From: Streptantibioticus parmotrematis
GTDB taxonomy: Bacteria; Actinomycetota; Actinomycetes; Streptomycetales; Streptomycetaceae
DNA: 64,000 bases
Direction of reading: 5' to 3'
Assembly: GCF_019890615.1 (NCBI RefSeq)
Contig: NZ_JAINVZ010000005.1
Coordinates: 248,001-312,000 of the forward strand
Shown here: piece by piece, positions 49,945 through 58,191 of the stretch
Numbering within the stretch: position 1 is the stretch's first letter
Layout of the letters: each line of letters begins with the position of its first letter
Translations under genes and position numbers: made by a program
Notes under the pieces: model-generated
What the model saw: only the letters and a program-made list of their open reading frames with translations
Databases searched by the model: none
What the model was told of the DNA's origin: nothing

Positions 49945-51150
49945 ATGACCGAGCTCGACGCCCCTTTGCGGGAGTTGCGGGGCATGTGCCGCGAGGCGGC
50001 GCGCGACCTGCGCACCCGGGCCCTGGCCGTCGACGCCGACCCCGCCGACGTCGAACGCCACCTCGACTCGCCCACGCTCACCCTGATCCGGGTGGCCAGC
50101 ACGCCCAAGCGCTTCCGGGCCGACGGCTCGGTGGACGACGGCGGATACTCCGGCAGCTGTCTGGCCCGGGTGATCGCCGGGGTCGAACTCGCCCGTGGCG
50201 ACGCCGGGTTGATCTGCGCCAACACCGGCCCGTCGCTGGCCGGAGTGGCCGTCGACGCGCTCGGCAGCGAGGCGCAGCAGGAGGCGTTCTACGACGCCAT
50301 CGCCGACGGCCGCACCTGGACCTTCTTCGGCATGACGGAACCGGACCGCGGCAGCGACGCCACCGCTATGGAGACCCGGCTGGAGGCGGCCCCCGACCCG
50401 GCCGACGGCATGCTGCTGACCGGCGCCAAGCGCTACGTCGGCAACGCCTCACGCGGCCGGATCGGCGTGGTCTTCGCCCGCACCGGCCGCACCGCGCTGT
50501 CCGTCCGCGGCGCCGTCGTCCGCATACCCGCCGCGGGGTACGAGGCCACGCCGCTGGACATGATCGGGCTGCGCGGCGCCCGGATCTGCGCGATCGACCT
50601 GAACGGGGTACGGGTGCCCCGCGAGGACGTGCTCGGCGCCCACCTGCCCGCCTCCCGGCGCGGCCTGTGGGGCATCGGCCGCACCTTCAACGTCATGCGC
50701 ACCCAGATCGCCTCCATGGCCCTGGGCGTCGCCCTCGCCGCCCGCGACCTCGTGCGCGAGGAGCGCCCCGGGTGGAGCGGCCACGAACGGGTCTCCGCCC
50801 GACTGGATGCGGCGCTCGCCCTGCTCCACGACGCAGCCGTCCAGGTCGACCACGACCCCGACGCCCGGCGCCCGCCGTCCGTCGCCAAGCTGCACATCAC
50901 CGACCTCGCGGTGCGCACCACCCGCTGGGCCGCGCACGCCCTCGGGCCCGGCGCGATGCTGGAGCACCCACTGCTGGAGAAGTGGTGTCGTGACGTCGCC
51001 GCGTTCGAGTTCATGGACGGCACCAGCAACATCCAGCGCCTCCACATCACCCACGACGTCGCCACCCGCGCGACGGCACCACGGCCGTCGGCCGGCCGCG
51101 TGACGACCCCGACCGCCGACCGCGTGACGGCACCTCAGGGGGCGGCATGA
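49945..51150 (+). CDS. Acyl-CoA dehydrogenase family protein
   Basis: This 401-residue flavoprotein has GMTEPDRGSDATA in the FAD/substrate region, KRYVGNASRGRIG, and the C-terminal motif EFMDGTSNIQRLHI. The last has Asp where the catalytic Glu of most family members (YEGTSEIQR) stands. The ATG at 49945 has GAGGAG upstream; a GTG at 49915 overlapping the previous stop is the alternative start. A low-complexity tail with repeated RVTxPTAD-like units ends the protein. With the half-size subunit and the adjacent ACP it may desaturate or oxidise an ACP-bound acyl group, by analogy with ZmaI-type aminomalonyl-ACP formation, or desaturate another acid. Confidence 0.85.
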   Translation: MTELDAPLRELRGMCREAARDLRTRALAVDADPADVERHLDSPTLTLIRVASTPKRFRADGSVDDGGYSGSCLARVIAGVELARGDAGLICANTGPSLAGVAVDALGSEAQQEAFYDAIADGRTWTFFGMTEPDRGSDATAMETRLEAAPDPADGMLLTGAKRYVGNASRGRIGVVFARTGRTALSVRGAVVRIPAAGYEATPLDMIGLRGARICAIDLNGVRVPREDVLGAHLPASRRGLWGIGRTFNVMRTQIASMALGVALAARDLVREERPGWSGHERVSARLDAALALLHDAAVQVDHDPDARRPPSVAKLHITDLAVRTTRWAAHALGPGAMLEHPLLEKWCRDVAAFEFMDGTSNIQRLHITHDVATRATAPRPSAGRVTTPTADRVTAPQGAA

Positions 51151-51683
51151 CCGCCGCCGCCGCACCCTCGTGCCGCCGGGTCGAGGCGCGCGAGTCGTGG
51201 CCGCACTCCTGGGCGGCCCGCCCGCCGCGCGACGAGGACCACGCCGCGCTGCTCGCCCTGTTCACCGAGCCGGACTTCCACTTCCGCACCCATCAGCCGG
51301 ACCTGCTGCCCGAGTGGCAGGTGCTGGAGCTGATCGCCGAGGACCGCACCCACGTGCTGCTGGACGGCGGCGAGGTGGTGGGCCTCTACGCCTTCGAGGA
51401 GATGGGCGGCGACCACGCCGGACACGACCTGCTCCACCTGCGCCTGACCGCGCGGCTGCCGCTGACCGCGTGGACCTCCGCGTTCGAGGCGATCGTCGCG
51501 GGTGAGCTGTTCCACCGCGAACTGGTGCGACTGGAGCTGCGCGTGGGGCAGTTCGACGCCCGCGGACTCGACGCCGCCCGCACCTTCGGCCTCACCGAGG
51601 AAGGCACCCTCGCCCACCTCGTCGTCCACGACGGCGAGCGCGCCGGGTACGTCTTCTTCTCGCGGATCTGGGAGCCGTCATGA
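51147..51683 (+). CDS. GNAT-fold acyltransferase-like protein 1
   Basis: This 178-residue protein shows GNAT-like order (HVLLDGGEVVGLYAFEEM as beta strands 2-4, then AFEAIVAGELF, LELRVGQFDARGLDAARTFGLTEEG). The acyl-CoA pyrophosphate-binding motif R/QxxGxG/A is not visible. It overlaps the dehydrogenase gene by ATGA and the next GNAT gene by ATGA. Its acyl donor and acceptor are unknown; with an ACP in the operon, an acyl-ACP donor is possible. Confidence 0.7.
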   Translation: MTAAAAPSCRRVEARESWPHSWAARPPRDEDHAALLALFTEPDFHFRTHQPDLLPEWQVLELIAEDRTHVLLDGGEVVGLYAFEEMGGDHAGHDLLHLRLTARLPLTAWTSAFEAIVAGELFHRELVRLELRVGQFDARGLDAARTFGLTEEGTLAHLVVHDGERAGYVFFSRIWEPS

Positions 51684-52141
51684 GACTGCGTGGATACCGC
51701 GGCGACGACCTGCCGCTGCTGAGCGGCCCGTGGCTGCCCGGCGAACTGCTGGGCCTGCCCGCCCCCGGCCGCCCCGCCCTGGCCCCCGAGGCCCGCTTCG
51801 CACCGCCCGCCGACACCTCCGTCGACCTGTGCGTGGCGCCGGAGGCCGGCTGCGTGCGCTACACCGAGCTGGACTGGGTCAACCGCCGCGCCCGGCTGGA
51901 GATCGGCGTACGGCCGGACGCCACCGACTCCGCCGCCGAACTGCTGCACGCCGCCCTCGTCCACGGCTTCCGCACGCTCAACCTGCACCGCGTCTACGGC
52001 TGGGTGACCCCGTACGCCGAGGACCGCACCGGACTGCTGGAGCACGCCGGGCTGCGCCTGGAGGCCGAACTCCCGCAGGCGCTCTGGCTCGACGGGCGCC
52101 CGGCGACCCGGCAGATCTGGGGGAGGGTCCACCATGGCTGA
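51680..52141 (+). CDS. GNAT-fold acyltransferase-like protein 2
   Basis: This 153-residue protein has the typical GNAT middle ARLEIGVRPDATDSAAELLHAAL and C-terminal half (NLHRVYGWVTPYAEDRTGLLEHAGLRLEAEL). The CoA-binding loop is degenerate: where RGxGxG is expected, the sequence reads DATDSAA. It starts within ATGA of the preceding gene and overlaps the next by 8 nt. Confidence 0.75.
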   Translation: MRLRGYRGDDLPLLSGPWLPGELLGLPAPGRPALAPEARFAPPADTSVDLCVAPEAGCVRYTELDWVNRRARLEIGVRPDATDSAAELLHAALVHGFRTLNLHRVYGWVTPYAEDRTGLLEHAGLRLEAELPQALWLDGRPATRQIWGRVHHG

Positions 52142-52574
52142 CATCGCACGGCTGAGCCTGCCGCAGGCCGCCCGGTTGCTGGCGGCGACCGACCCGGCCG
52201 CCGCCCGCGGCTTCCTCGGCCTCGACCCCGTCACGCAGAACGGCGCCCTGCTGGTTAAGGAGATGACGCTGCGTCAGATCTCGGTGCACCAGGTCGGTGA
52301 CGCGCTGTACGGCCACGCGCCCAACCCGCACCAGCCGCGCCAGGCGTTCGTGGCCGCCACCGAGGCCGATCCCACGGCGCTGCGCGCCTTCCTCGGCTAC
52401 CTCGCCGCCTACCGACGCCACACCTCCTACGTGGCGCTGCTGCCCGAGGGATCCCCGGTCACCGCCGGGTTCGAGGCCGGCGGCTTCGTCCGCTCCGGCA
52501 CCCTGCCCGACCACGCCTACCGCTCCGGCCGGTACGGCGACGTCGCGGTCTACTACGCGGCACGGGAGGACTGA
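52134..52574 (+). CDS. GNAT-fold acyltransferase-like protein 3, reduced
   Basis: This 146-residue protein has the C-terminal GNAT hallmark EAGGFVRSGTLPDHAYRSGRYGDVAVYY. The first part (TLRQISVHQVGDALYGHAP, AAYRRHTSYVALLPEGS) is short and lacks a recognisable CoA-binding loop. It is coupled to both neighbours (8-nt overlap before, TGATG after). It may be a non-catalytic partner of another GNAT protein in the operon. Confidence 0.6.
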   Translation: MADIARLSLPQAARLLAATDPAAARGFLGLDPVTQNGALLVKEMTLRQISVHQVGDALYGHAPNPHQPRQAFVAATEADPTALRAFLGYLAAYRRHTSYVALLPEGSPVTAGFEAGGFVRSGTLPDHAYRSGRYGDVAVYYAARED

Positions 52575-53164
52575 TGTCGTTCGTCACCGTCAGGCACTTC
52601 ACCGAGGACGACGTGCCGACCCGCATCGCACTGCTGCGCGAGTCCCGCTTCCAGGCGAACCTCACCGACTTCGCCGTCGTCAGCTCCGACGACGACCTGA
52701 CGGCAGGTCAGTTTCGGACCATCGCGGAGGAGCACGACACCAAGCGCATCCTCACCCTGTGCGCCCCCGGCGGCGAGACGGTCGGGTTCGCCTGGATCAC
52801 CTCCATCGACTGGCGCGCCCAGACCTGCGAGCTGTCCTTCGGCGTCCTGCCGCGCTACCGCGGCGCGTTCGGCGCCAAGGCGGTCATCGCCGCCCACACC
52901 CACATCCGCCGCGAACTCAACATGCGCGTCGTCATCAACCAGGTGCTGGAGCACAACACCATGCTGGTCTCCGCCGGCGACCTCACCGACCGCCGCCGCG
53001 TGCGCTGCGCCTACGACTCGTACACCGTGGGGGAGTGGCGCACCGCCTGCTACTGGACCGAGACCCAGGAGGAGGCGCAGCGCACCCTGGACGCCCTCGA
53101 CGAGCGTCGCCGCGAGATCGCCGAGCGCATCCGGGCCACGTCGGCGAAGGCGTCCGCGTCATGA
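52574..53164 (+). CDS. GNAT-family N-acyltransferase 4
   Basis: This 196-residue protein is the best-preserved GNAT of the four. It has VGFAWITSIDWRAQTCELSFGVL, the donor-binding loop RYRGAFGAK, then IRRELNMRVVINQVLEHNTMLVSAG. A charged C-terminal helix follows (DALDERRREIAERI). Its ATG overlaps the TGA of the preceding gene by one base. It probably transfers an acyl group from CoA or ACP to an amine. The lysine-rich peptide of the same operon, an amino starter unit or a small amine could be the acceptor. Confidence 0.8.
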   Translation: MSFVTVRHFTEDDVPTRIALLRESRFQANLTDFAVVSSDDDLTAGQFRTIAEEHDTKRILTLCAPGGETVGFAWITSIDWRAQTCELSFGVLPRYRGAFGAKAVIAAHTHIRRELNMRVVINQVLEHNTMLVSAGDLTDRRRVRCAYDSYTVGEWRTACYWTETQEEAQRTLDALDERRREIAERIRATSAKASAS

Positions 53165-56100
53165 CCGGGCCCGCCGCGTCCGGCGGCTACCTGCGCCACC
53201 CCACCCTGCGGGGCGACACCGTCGTCTTCTGCTGCGAGGACGACCTGTGGACGGTGTCCGCCGACGGCGGCGCCGCGAGCCGCCTGACCGCCGACGGCGT
53301 CCCCGTCAGCCACCCGAGGCTCTCCCTGGACGGCACCCTGATCGCCTACGTCGGCACCCGCGAGGGCCCGCACGAGGTGTACGTGGTCCCGCTCGCGGGC
53401 GGCCCCGCGCGGCGGCTCACCCACCAGGCGGCCCGCTGCGCGGTCACCGGATGGCACCCGGTCACCGGCGAGATCGTCTACGCGAGCACTGCCGGGCAGC
53501 CCGAGGGCTTCGGCCACCGGCTCTTCGCGGTCGCCCCGGACGGAGGACCGCCCCGACTGCTGTACGAAGGCCCGGGCGCGGCACTGTCGTTCGGCCCGGG
53601 CGGCGGCGTGGTGTTGGGCCGCAGCATGGCCGACCCGGCCCGCCGCAAGCGCTATCTCGGCGGCGCGGCAGGCCAGTTGTGGACCGACACGGCGGGCAGC
53701 GGAGTCTTCGAACGCCTGCCGCTGCCCGGCGGCAACCCGGCCGATCCCTGCTGGGTGGGCGACCGGATCCACTTCACCGGCGACCACGAGGGCAACGGCG
53801 AGGTGTACTCCTGCCGCTCCGACGGCACCGACCTCGTCCGCCACACCGACCACGGCGACGCCTACGTGCGCGCGCTGTCCACCGACGGCAGACGGCTCGT
53901 CTACCAGTGCGCCGGCGCCCTCCACCTGCTCGACCCGGCGCTCGGCACCCCGCGCCGCGTCCCGGTGCGCCTCGCGGTCTCCGGCGCGCAGCACCGCCGC
54001 AGGATCGTCACCGCCGCGGGCTTCCTCGACCACGCGCGCCTGAGCCCCGACGCCGACCGGCTCGCGGTCGTGGCGCGCGGCAAGGCGTTCACCATGGCGC
54101 CGTGGTCCGGCCCGGTGCGGCGGCACGGTGTCGCGGAGGGCACCCGCTACCGGCTGCTGGAATGGCTGTCCGACGCCCGTCGCCTGGTCGCCGTCGCCGC
54201 GGACGAAGGCCCGGACGAGCGACTGGCGCTGCTGTCCGCCGAGGGCGGCGCCGAAGTGGCCGTGCTTCCGCTCGGCGGGCACGGCGTCGTCACCGCGCTG
54301 GCCGCCGCACCCGTCGGCGGGCGCATCGCCTTCACCACCAGCCGCCAGCAGTTGTGGCTGGTCGACGCCGACGACGCGGGCAGCGACCGCGCCGACGGCT
54401 GGCGCACGCCCCGGCTGCTGGACGCCAGCGCCCACGAACGCATCGAGGACCTCGCCTGGTCCCCGGACGGCCGCTGGCTCGCCTACGCCTTCCCCGGCAC
54501 CGCCCGCACCACCGCCATCAAGGTCGCGGAAGCCGCCACGGGCCGCACCTTCCCCGTCACCGCACCGGTCCTGCGCGACACCCTGCCCGCCTTCGACCCG
54601 GCCGGCCGCTACCTGTACTTCGTCGGACAGCGCGACCTGACCCCCGAGCACGACCAGGTCGAGTTCGAGGTGGGCTTCCCGTTCGGCGCCCGCCCGTACG
54701 CCATCACCCTGCGCGCGGACGAACCCCCGCCGTTCACCGGCGCGTTCGGCCCCGAGCGCGAACCGGGGCCGGACGGCCGCGTCCAGGTGGAGATCGACGC
54801 CGAGGGCATCGAACGCCGCGTGGTGCCGTTTCCGGTCCGCGAGGGCCGCTACGCCGCCGTCGTCGGACTGCCCGAATCCGTCCTGCTGCTGACCGTGCCG
54901 GTCGCCGCGCCGGACCCGGCCAGACCGCGCGCCGTCCCCGAGGGCACCGTGGCGACGGTGGAACTCGACACCGGCGAGGTGACCGACGAATACCTGGGCC
55001 CGGTCGACGAGTTGAGCACCGACCCGGACGGCGAGCTGCTGCTCTACCGTCACGACCACCGGCTGCGCGTGGTCCGCGCCGGGGCACCCGCCGAGGCGCT
55101 GGCCGAGTACGACCACCCGCAGGCGCCGCCCGGACGCCAGACCGGCTGGATCGACCTGGAGCGGGTCACCGTGCCGTTCCGCCCGGCCGCCGAGTGGCGG
55201 CAGATGTTCCGGGAGGCGTGGCGGCTCCAGCGCGAGGGCTTCTGGAACGCGGCCATGTCCGGCGTCGACTGGCCGGCCGTGCACGACCGCTACCTGCCGG
55301 TGCTCGACCTGGTGGCCACCCGCTCCGAACTGTCCGACCTGCTCTGGGAGATGCAGGGCGAACTCGCCACCTCGCACGCCTACGAACGCGGCGGCGACTA
55401 CGGGCTGCCCGAAGGCCACCAGCAGGGCTTCCTCGGCGTGGACTGGGACCCGGCGCAGGACGCGGACGACCACTGGCGCGTCGCCCGCGTCCTGCGCGGT
55501 GACCCGTGGGACCCCCGGGCCACCTCCCCGTTGGACCGTCCGGGCGTGTGCGTGCTGCCCGGCGACCGCATCGTCGCGGTCGACGGCCGCCCGGTCGGCG
55601 CCGCGGGCCCCGGCGAGCTGCTCACCGGTCTCGCCGACCGTGAGGTGGAGCTGACGGTACGGCGCGACGGCGCGGCCCCGCGCCGGATCGTGGTCCGGGC
55701 CGCCCGCGACGAGGCCCGCGCCCGCTATCTCGACTGGCTCGCCGCCAACGCCGCCCACGTCCACGACGCCTCGCACGGACGGCTCGGCTACCTCCACGTG
55801 CCCGACATGTTCCGCACCGGATACGCCGACTTCGTACGGCAGTTCCTCGCCGGACTCGACCGCGAGGGACTGGTGGTCGACGTGCGGTTCAACGGCGGCG
55901 GGCACGTCTCCCCGCTGCTGCTCGACCGGCTCGCCCGGCGCCGCGTCGGCGAGGAGCACGGCCGCTGGAGCGGCGCGCTGCCCTACCCGCTGGAGTCGCC
56001 GCGCGGACCGATGGCCGTACTCGTCAACGACCAGACCGGGTCCGACGGCGAGATCTTCGCCCACGCCTTCCGCGCCCGCCGCCTCGGCGCGCTCGTCGGG

Positions 56101-56379
56101 ACCCGCACCTGGGGCGGCACGATCGCCACCTGGCCACGGCACGAACTCGTCGACGGCACGGTCACCACCCAGCCGGAGTTCTGCTACTCCTTCCGTGACG
56201 TCGGCGCGGGCCTGGAGAACCGTGGCGTCGAGCCCGACATCGAGGTCGACGTCCCTCCAGTGCGGTCCGGTCCCGGCGAGGACCCCCAACTCGCCGCAGC
56301 GGTCGCCCACTTGCTCGGTGTCCTCGCCACCCGCGACGAACCGGCGGCGGTCCCCCTCACCGTGGGCAGCCCCGGATGA
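53161..56379 (+). CDS. Tricorn-type protease
   Basis: This 1072-residue protein is the usual length of the tricorn core protease. The N-terminal part has beta-propeller WD40/TolB-like blades (repeated SPDGxxLAY-type motifs) to about residue 660, followed by a PDZ-like region (GDRIVAVDGRPV) and a C-terminal S41-type catalytic domain. The proposed catalytic residues, by analogy with Thermoplasma tricorn H746/S965/E1023, are His739 (ATSHAYERGG), Ser961-Asp962 (GSDGE) and Glu1019 (GLENRGVEPDIEV). No signal peptide is seen, so it is cytoplasmic. It overlaps the GNAT gene by ATGA and the transferase gene by ATGA. A protease tightly coupled to PKS-type genes is unusual; it could trim or recycle the lysine-repeat peptide. 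Confidence 0.9.
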   Translation: MTGPAASGGYLRHPTLRGDTVVFCCEDDLWTVSADGGAASRLTADGVPVSHPRLSLDGTLIAYVGTREGPHEVYVVPLAGGPARRLTHQAARCAVTGWHPVTGEIVYASTAGQPEGFGHRLFAVAPDGGPPRLLYEGPGAALSFGPGGGVVLGRSMADPARRKRYLGGAAGQLWTDTAGSGVFERLPLPGGNPADPCWVGDRIHFTGDHEGNGEVYSCRSDGTDLVRHTDHGDAYVRALSTDGRRLVYQCAGALHLLDPALGTPRRVPVRLAVSGAQHRRRIVTAAGFLDHARLSPDADRLAVVARGKAFTMAPWSGPVRRHGVAEGTRYRLLEWLSDARRLVAVAADEGPDERLALLSAEGGAEVAVLPLGGHGVVTALAAAPVGGRIAFTTSRQQLWLVDADDAGSDRADGWRTPRLLDASAHERIEDLAWSPDGRWLAYAFPGTARTTAIKVAEAATGRTFPVTAPVLRDTLPAFDPAGRYLYFVGQRDLTPEHDQVEFEVGFPFGARPYAITLRADEPPPFTGAFGPEREPGPDGRVQVEIDAEGIERRVVPFPVREGRYAAVVGLPESVLLLTVPVAAPDPARPRAVPEGTVATVELDTGEVTDEYLGPVDELSTDPDGELLLYRHDHRLRVVRAGAPAEALAEYDHPQAPPGRQTGWIDLERVTVPFRPAAEWRQMFREAWRLQREGFWNAAMSGVDWPAVHDRYLPVLDLVATRSELSDLLWEMQGELATSHAYERGGDYGLPEGHQQGFLGVDWDPAQDADDHWRVARVLRGDPWDPRATSPLDRPGVCVLPGDRIVAVDGRPVGAAGPGELLTGLADREVELTVRRDGAAPRRIVVRAARDEARARYLDWLAANAAHVHDASHGRLGYLHVPDMFRTGYADFVRQFLAGLDREGLVVDVRFNGGGHVSPLLLDRLARRRVGEEHGRWSGALPYPLESPRGPMAVLVNDQTGSDGEIFAHAFRARRLGALVGTRTWGGTIATWPRHELVDGTVTTQPEFCYSFRDVGAGLENRGVEPDIEVDVPPVRSGPGEDPQLAAAVAHLLGVLATRDEPAAVPLTVGSPG

Positions 56380-57098
56380 CGCCGACCACGGCCCCCGCGC
56401 CGCCGCTGGCGCGCCCGCGCCCGGGGGAGTGCCACGTGTGGACGCTCCCGGTGCGCCACCGCCCCGAATGGCTCGACGTGCTGACCGCCGCCGAACGCGC
56501 CCGTCTCGACACCCTCGGCGACGGCCCGGCCGCCGCGACCCACCTCACCTCGCGCGCGGTCCAGCGCCTGATCGGATCGGGCTACCTGGGCGTGCCGCCC
56601 GCCGAGATACGCATCGGCCGCCGGTGCGAACACTGCGGGGCCGGACACGGCCGCCCGCGCTGGACGGGCTCCACGCTCGACTACTCCGTCTCGCACGCCC
56701 GCGAATGGCTGGTGATGGCGGTCGTGGGCGACGGACGCGTAGGCGTCGACATCGACCGGCTCGACCCCGGCCAGAACCCCACCGCGCTGGCCGCGCACAC
56801 CCTCACCGCCGCCGAGGCCCGCGACTTCGCGGCGCTGCCCGCCCACCGCAGGCCGCAGGCGTTCCTGACCGCGTGGACCCGCAAGGAGGCCGCGATGAAA
56901 CTCACCGGCCACGGCCTGGCCGCGCCCCCGTCCCGCATCGACGTCACCGGCCCCACCGCGCACGCCCCCGCCGTCCCCGCCTGGCCCCGCGACCCCGTCC
57001 ACCTGCGCCCCCTGCCCGCACCGCCCGGACACACGGCGGCCCTGGCGACCACGCACCCGGTCACGTCGATCAGCCCGTCGGGCCTGCCCTGGGCATGA
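56376..57098 (+). CDS. Sfp-type 4'-phosphopantetheinyl transferase
   Basis: This 240-residue transferase has the Sfp/AcpT motifs GVDIDRLDP near residue 125 and WTRKEAAMKLTGHGLA near 168, which bind Mg and CoA. It activates carrier proteins by adding the phosphopantetheine arm. It overlaps the protease gene by ATGA and ends the ten-gene operon. It probably primes the PKS ACPs and the three discrete carriers. Confidence 0.94.
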   Translation: MTPTTAPAPPLARPRPGECHVWTLPVRHRPEWLDVLTAAERARLDTLGDGPAAATHLTSRAVQRLIGSGYLGVPPAEIRIGRRCEHCGAGHGRPRWTGSTLDYSVSHAREWLVMAVVGDGRVGVDIDRLDPGQNPTALAAHTLTAAEARDFAALPAHRRPQAFLTAWTRKEAAMKLTGHGLAAPPSRIDVTGPTAHAPAVPAWPRDPVHLRPLPAPPGHTAALATTHPVTSISPSGLPWA

Positions 57099-57261
57099 AG
57101 GCGCGCGGACGCCCGCGCCCGGTAGATGGCCTCAGCCGGTCGGGCAACGCGGCGGCCACACCGAATTCGCCTGGCGGAGGCCGCCGTTGTCAGTGCCCTG
57201 CGGCAGGATCGGCGACGACACGGGGACGTACCCCGTGCGCGGCCGACCACTGGAGATCCTG

Positions 57262-58161
57262 ATGACGTCGTACCCGACGCTGCCCGCCACCGCTCACGAC
57301 GAGGTCGTGCTCGTCTGCGTGTGCTACGAGGACCACGCGCCCAAGTGGGGCGGTGTCCTGGAGCGCCTCGGCGCCGGGCCCGAGGACGCGACGATACCCC
57401 TGGACGGCGGCGTGACCCTGCGCGTCGCCCACGACGTGGCCTGGGACCAGGTGCCCGGCGGCGCCCTGCCCGCGCTGCTGCCCGTCGGGACCACCGCCGC
57501 GCCCGTCGTCGCCGTCGCGGACATCTCCGCCGTCTACGGCGATTCGGGCCTGTTGCTGGTCGACGCGCGGGACATGCCGGGCCGTGGCGTGCGGGTGGCC
57601 GACGGGCGGCTCGCCTCCGTGCTGCGTCAACTCGTCGAAGGCAAGCTGGAGTTCGCGGACCTCGTGCGCGGCATGGACCGGTGGGGTACGTACGAGGGCG
57701 ACGGCGGGGACCAGGCCACGCCGACGCCGACCGACGTGGTGCGCACCGGCTTCCCGCCCCTTCCGGCCGCCGAGGACCTGACGTTGCTGGTGCGCACCGA
57801 CTTCCACGACGAGGAGGGCTGGCGGGCGGTCCTGGACTCGGTCGCGGCCTACGACGACGAAGGAATCGACGACGAAGGGGACGAGGAGGAGGACGTCATC
57901 GCGCTGCGCGCCGTGGTCGTGGACGACCGCGCCTACGAAGGGCTGATGCCCGGTCAGGTGCCCGCGCTGGTGCCGGCGGGGCCCTCGACCGTCATGGTGG
58001 CCCTCGCCGACGCCGTCACGATGAGCGAACCCGACCGCCCGCTGTACGCCGTGGACCTGCACGACACCCCGGGCCAGGCGGCGCGCGTCGCTCTGGACGA
58101 GGCCGGCTCGATGGCGGCCAACCTGGAGATCGCCAACATGGACTTCGCCGACTTCGCCTGA
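57262..58161 (+). CDS. Duplicated DUF6924 protein
   Basis: This 299-residue protein has two related halves, each starting with a LLVRTDF-like strand and ending near LLVDARDMPGRGVRV or LYAVDLHDTPGQAARV. The second ends IANMDFADFA, as DUF6924 proteins do. An acidic stretch (DDEGIDDEGDEEEDV) lies near residue 200. The ATG has TGGAG 6 nt upstream; the 163-nt gap before it has no clear feature. Function is unknown. It probably lies outside the cluster. Confidence 0.8.
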   Translation: MTSYPTLPATAHDEVVLVCVCYEDHAPKWGGVLERLGAGPEDATIPLDGGVTLRVAHDVAWDQVPGGALPALLPVGTTAAPVVAVADISAVYGDSGLLLVDARDMPGRGVRVADGRLASVLRQLVEGKLEFADLVRGMDRWGTYEGDGGDQATPTPTDVVRTGFPPLPAAEDLTLLVRTDFHDEEGWRAVLDSVAAYDDEGIDDEGDEEEDVIALRAVVVDDRAYEGLMPGQVPALVPAGPSTVMVALADAVTMSEPDRPLYAVDLHDTPGQAARVALDEAGSMAANLEIANMDFADFA

Positions 58162-58191
58162 TCGCCGCCGGTCCCGGGCCCGCGGCGGACC

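Noticed and set aside
53050-56310. A 1086-residue minus-strand frame opposite the tricorn gene
   Set aside because: Plus-strand tricorn has catalytic motifs and coupled starts; the minus frame is a GC-rich shadow rich in Gly, Val and Arg.
58162-58191. A terminator hairpin between the DUF6924 and fulvocin-like genes
   Set aside because: The pairing is short (about 6 bp) and interrupted, so not convincing at this GC content.
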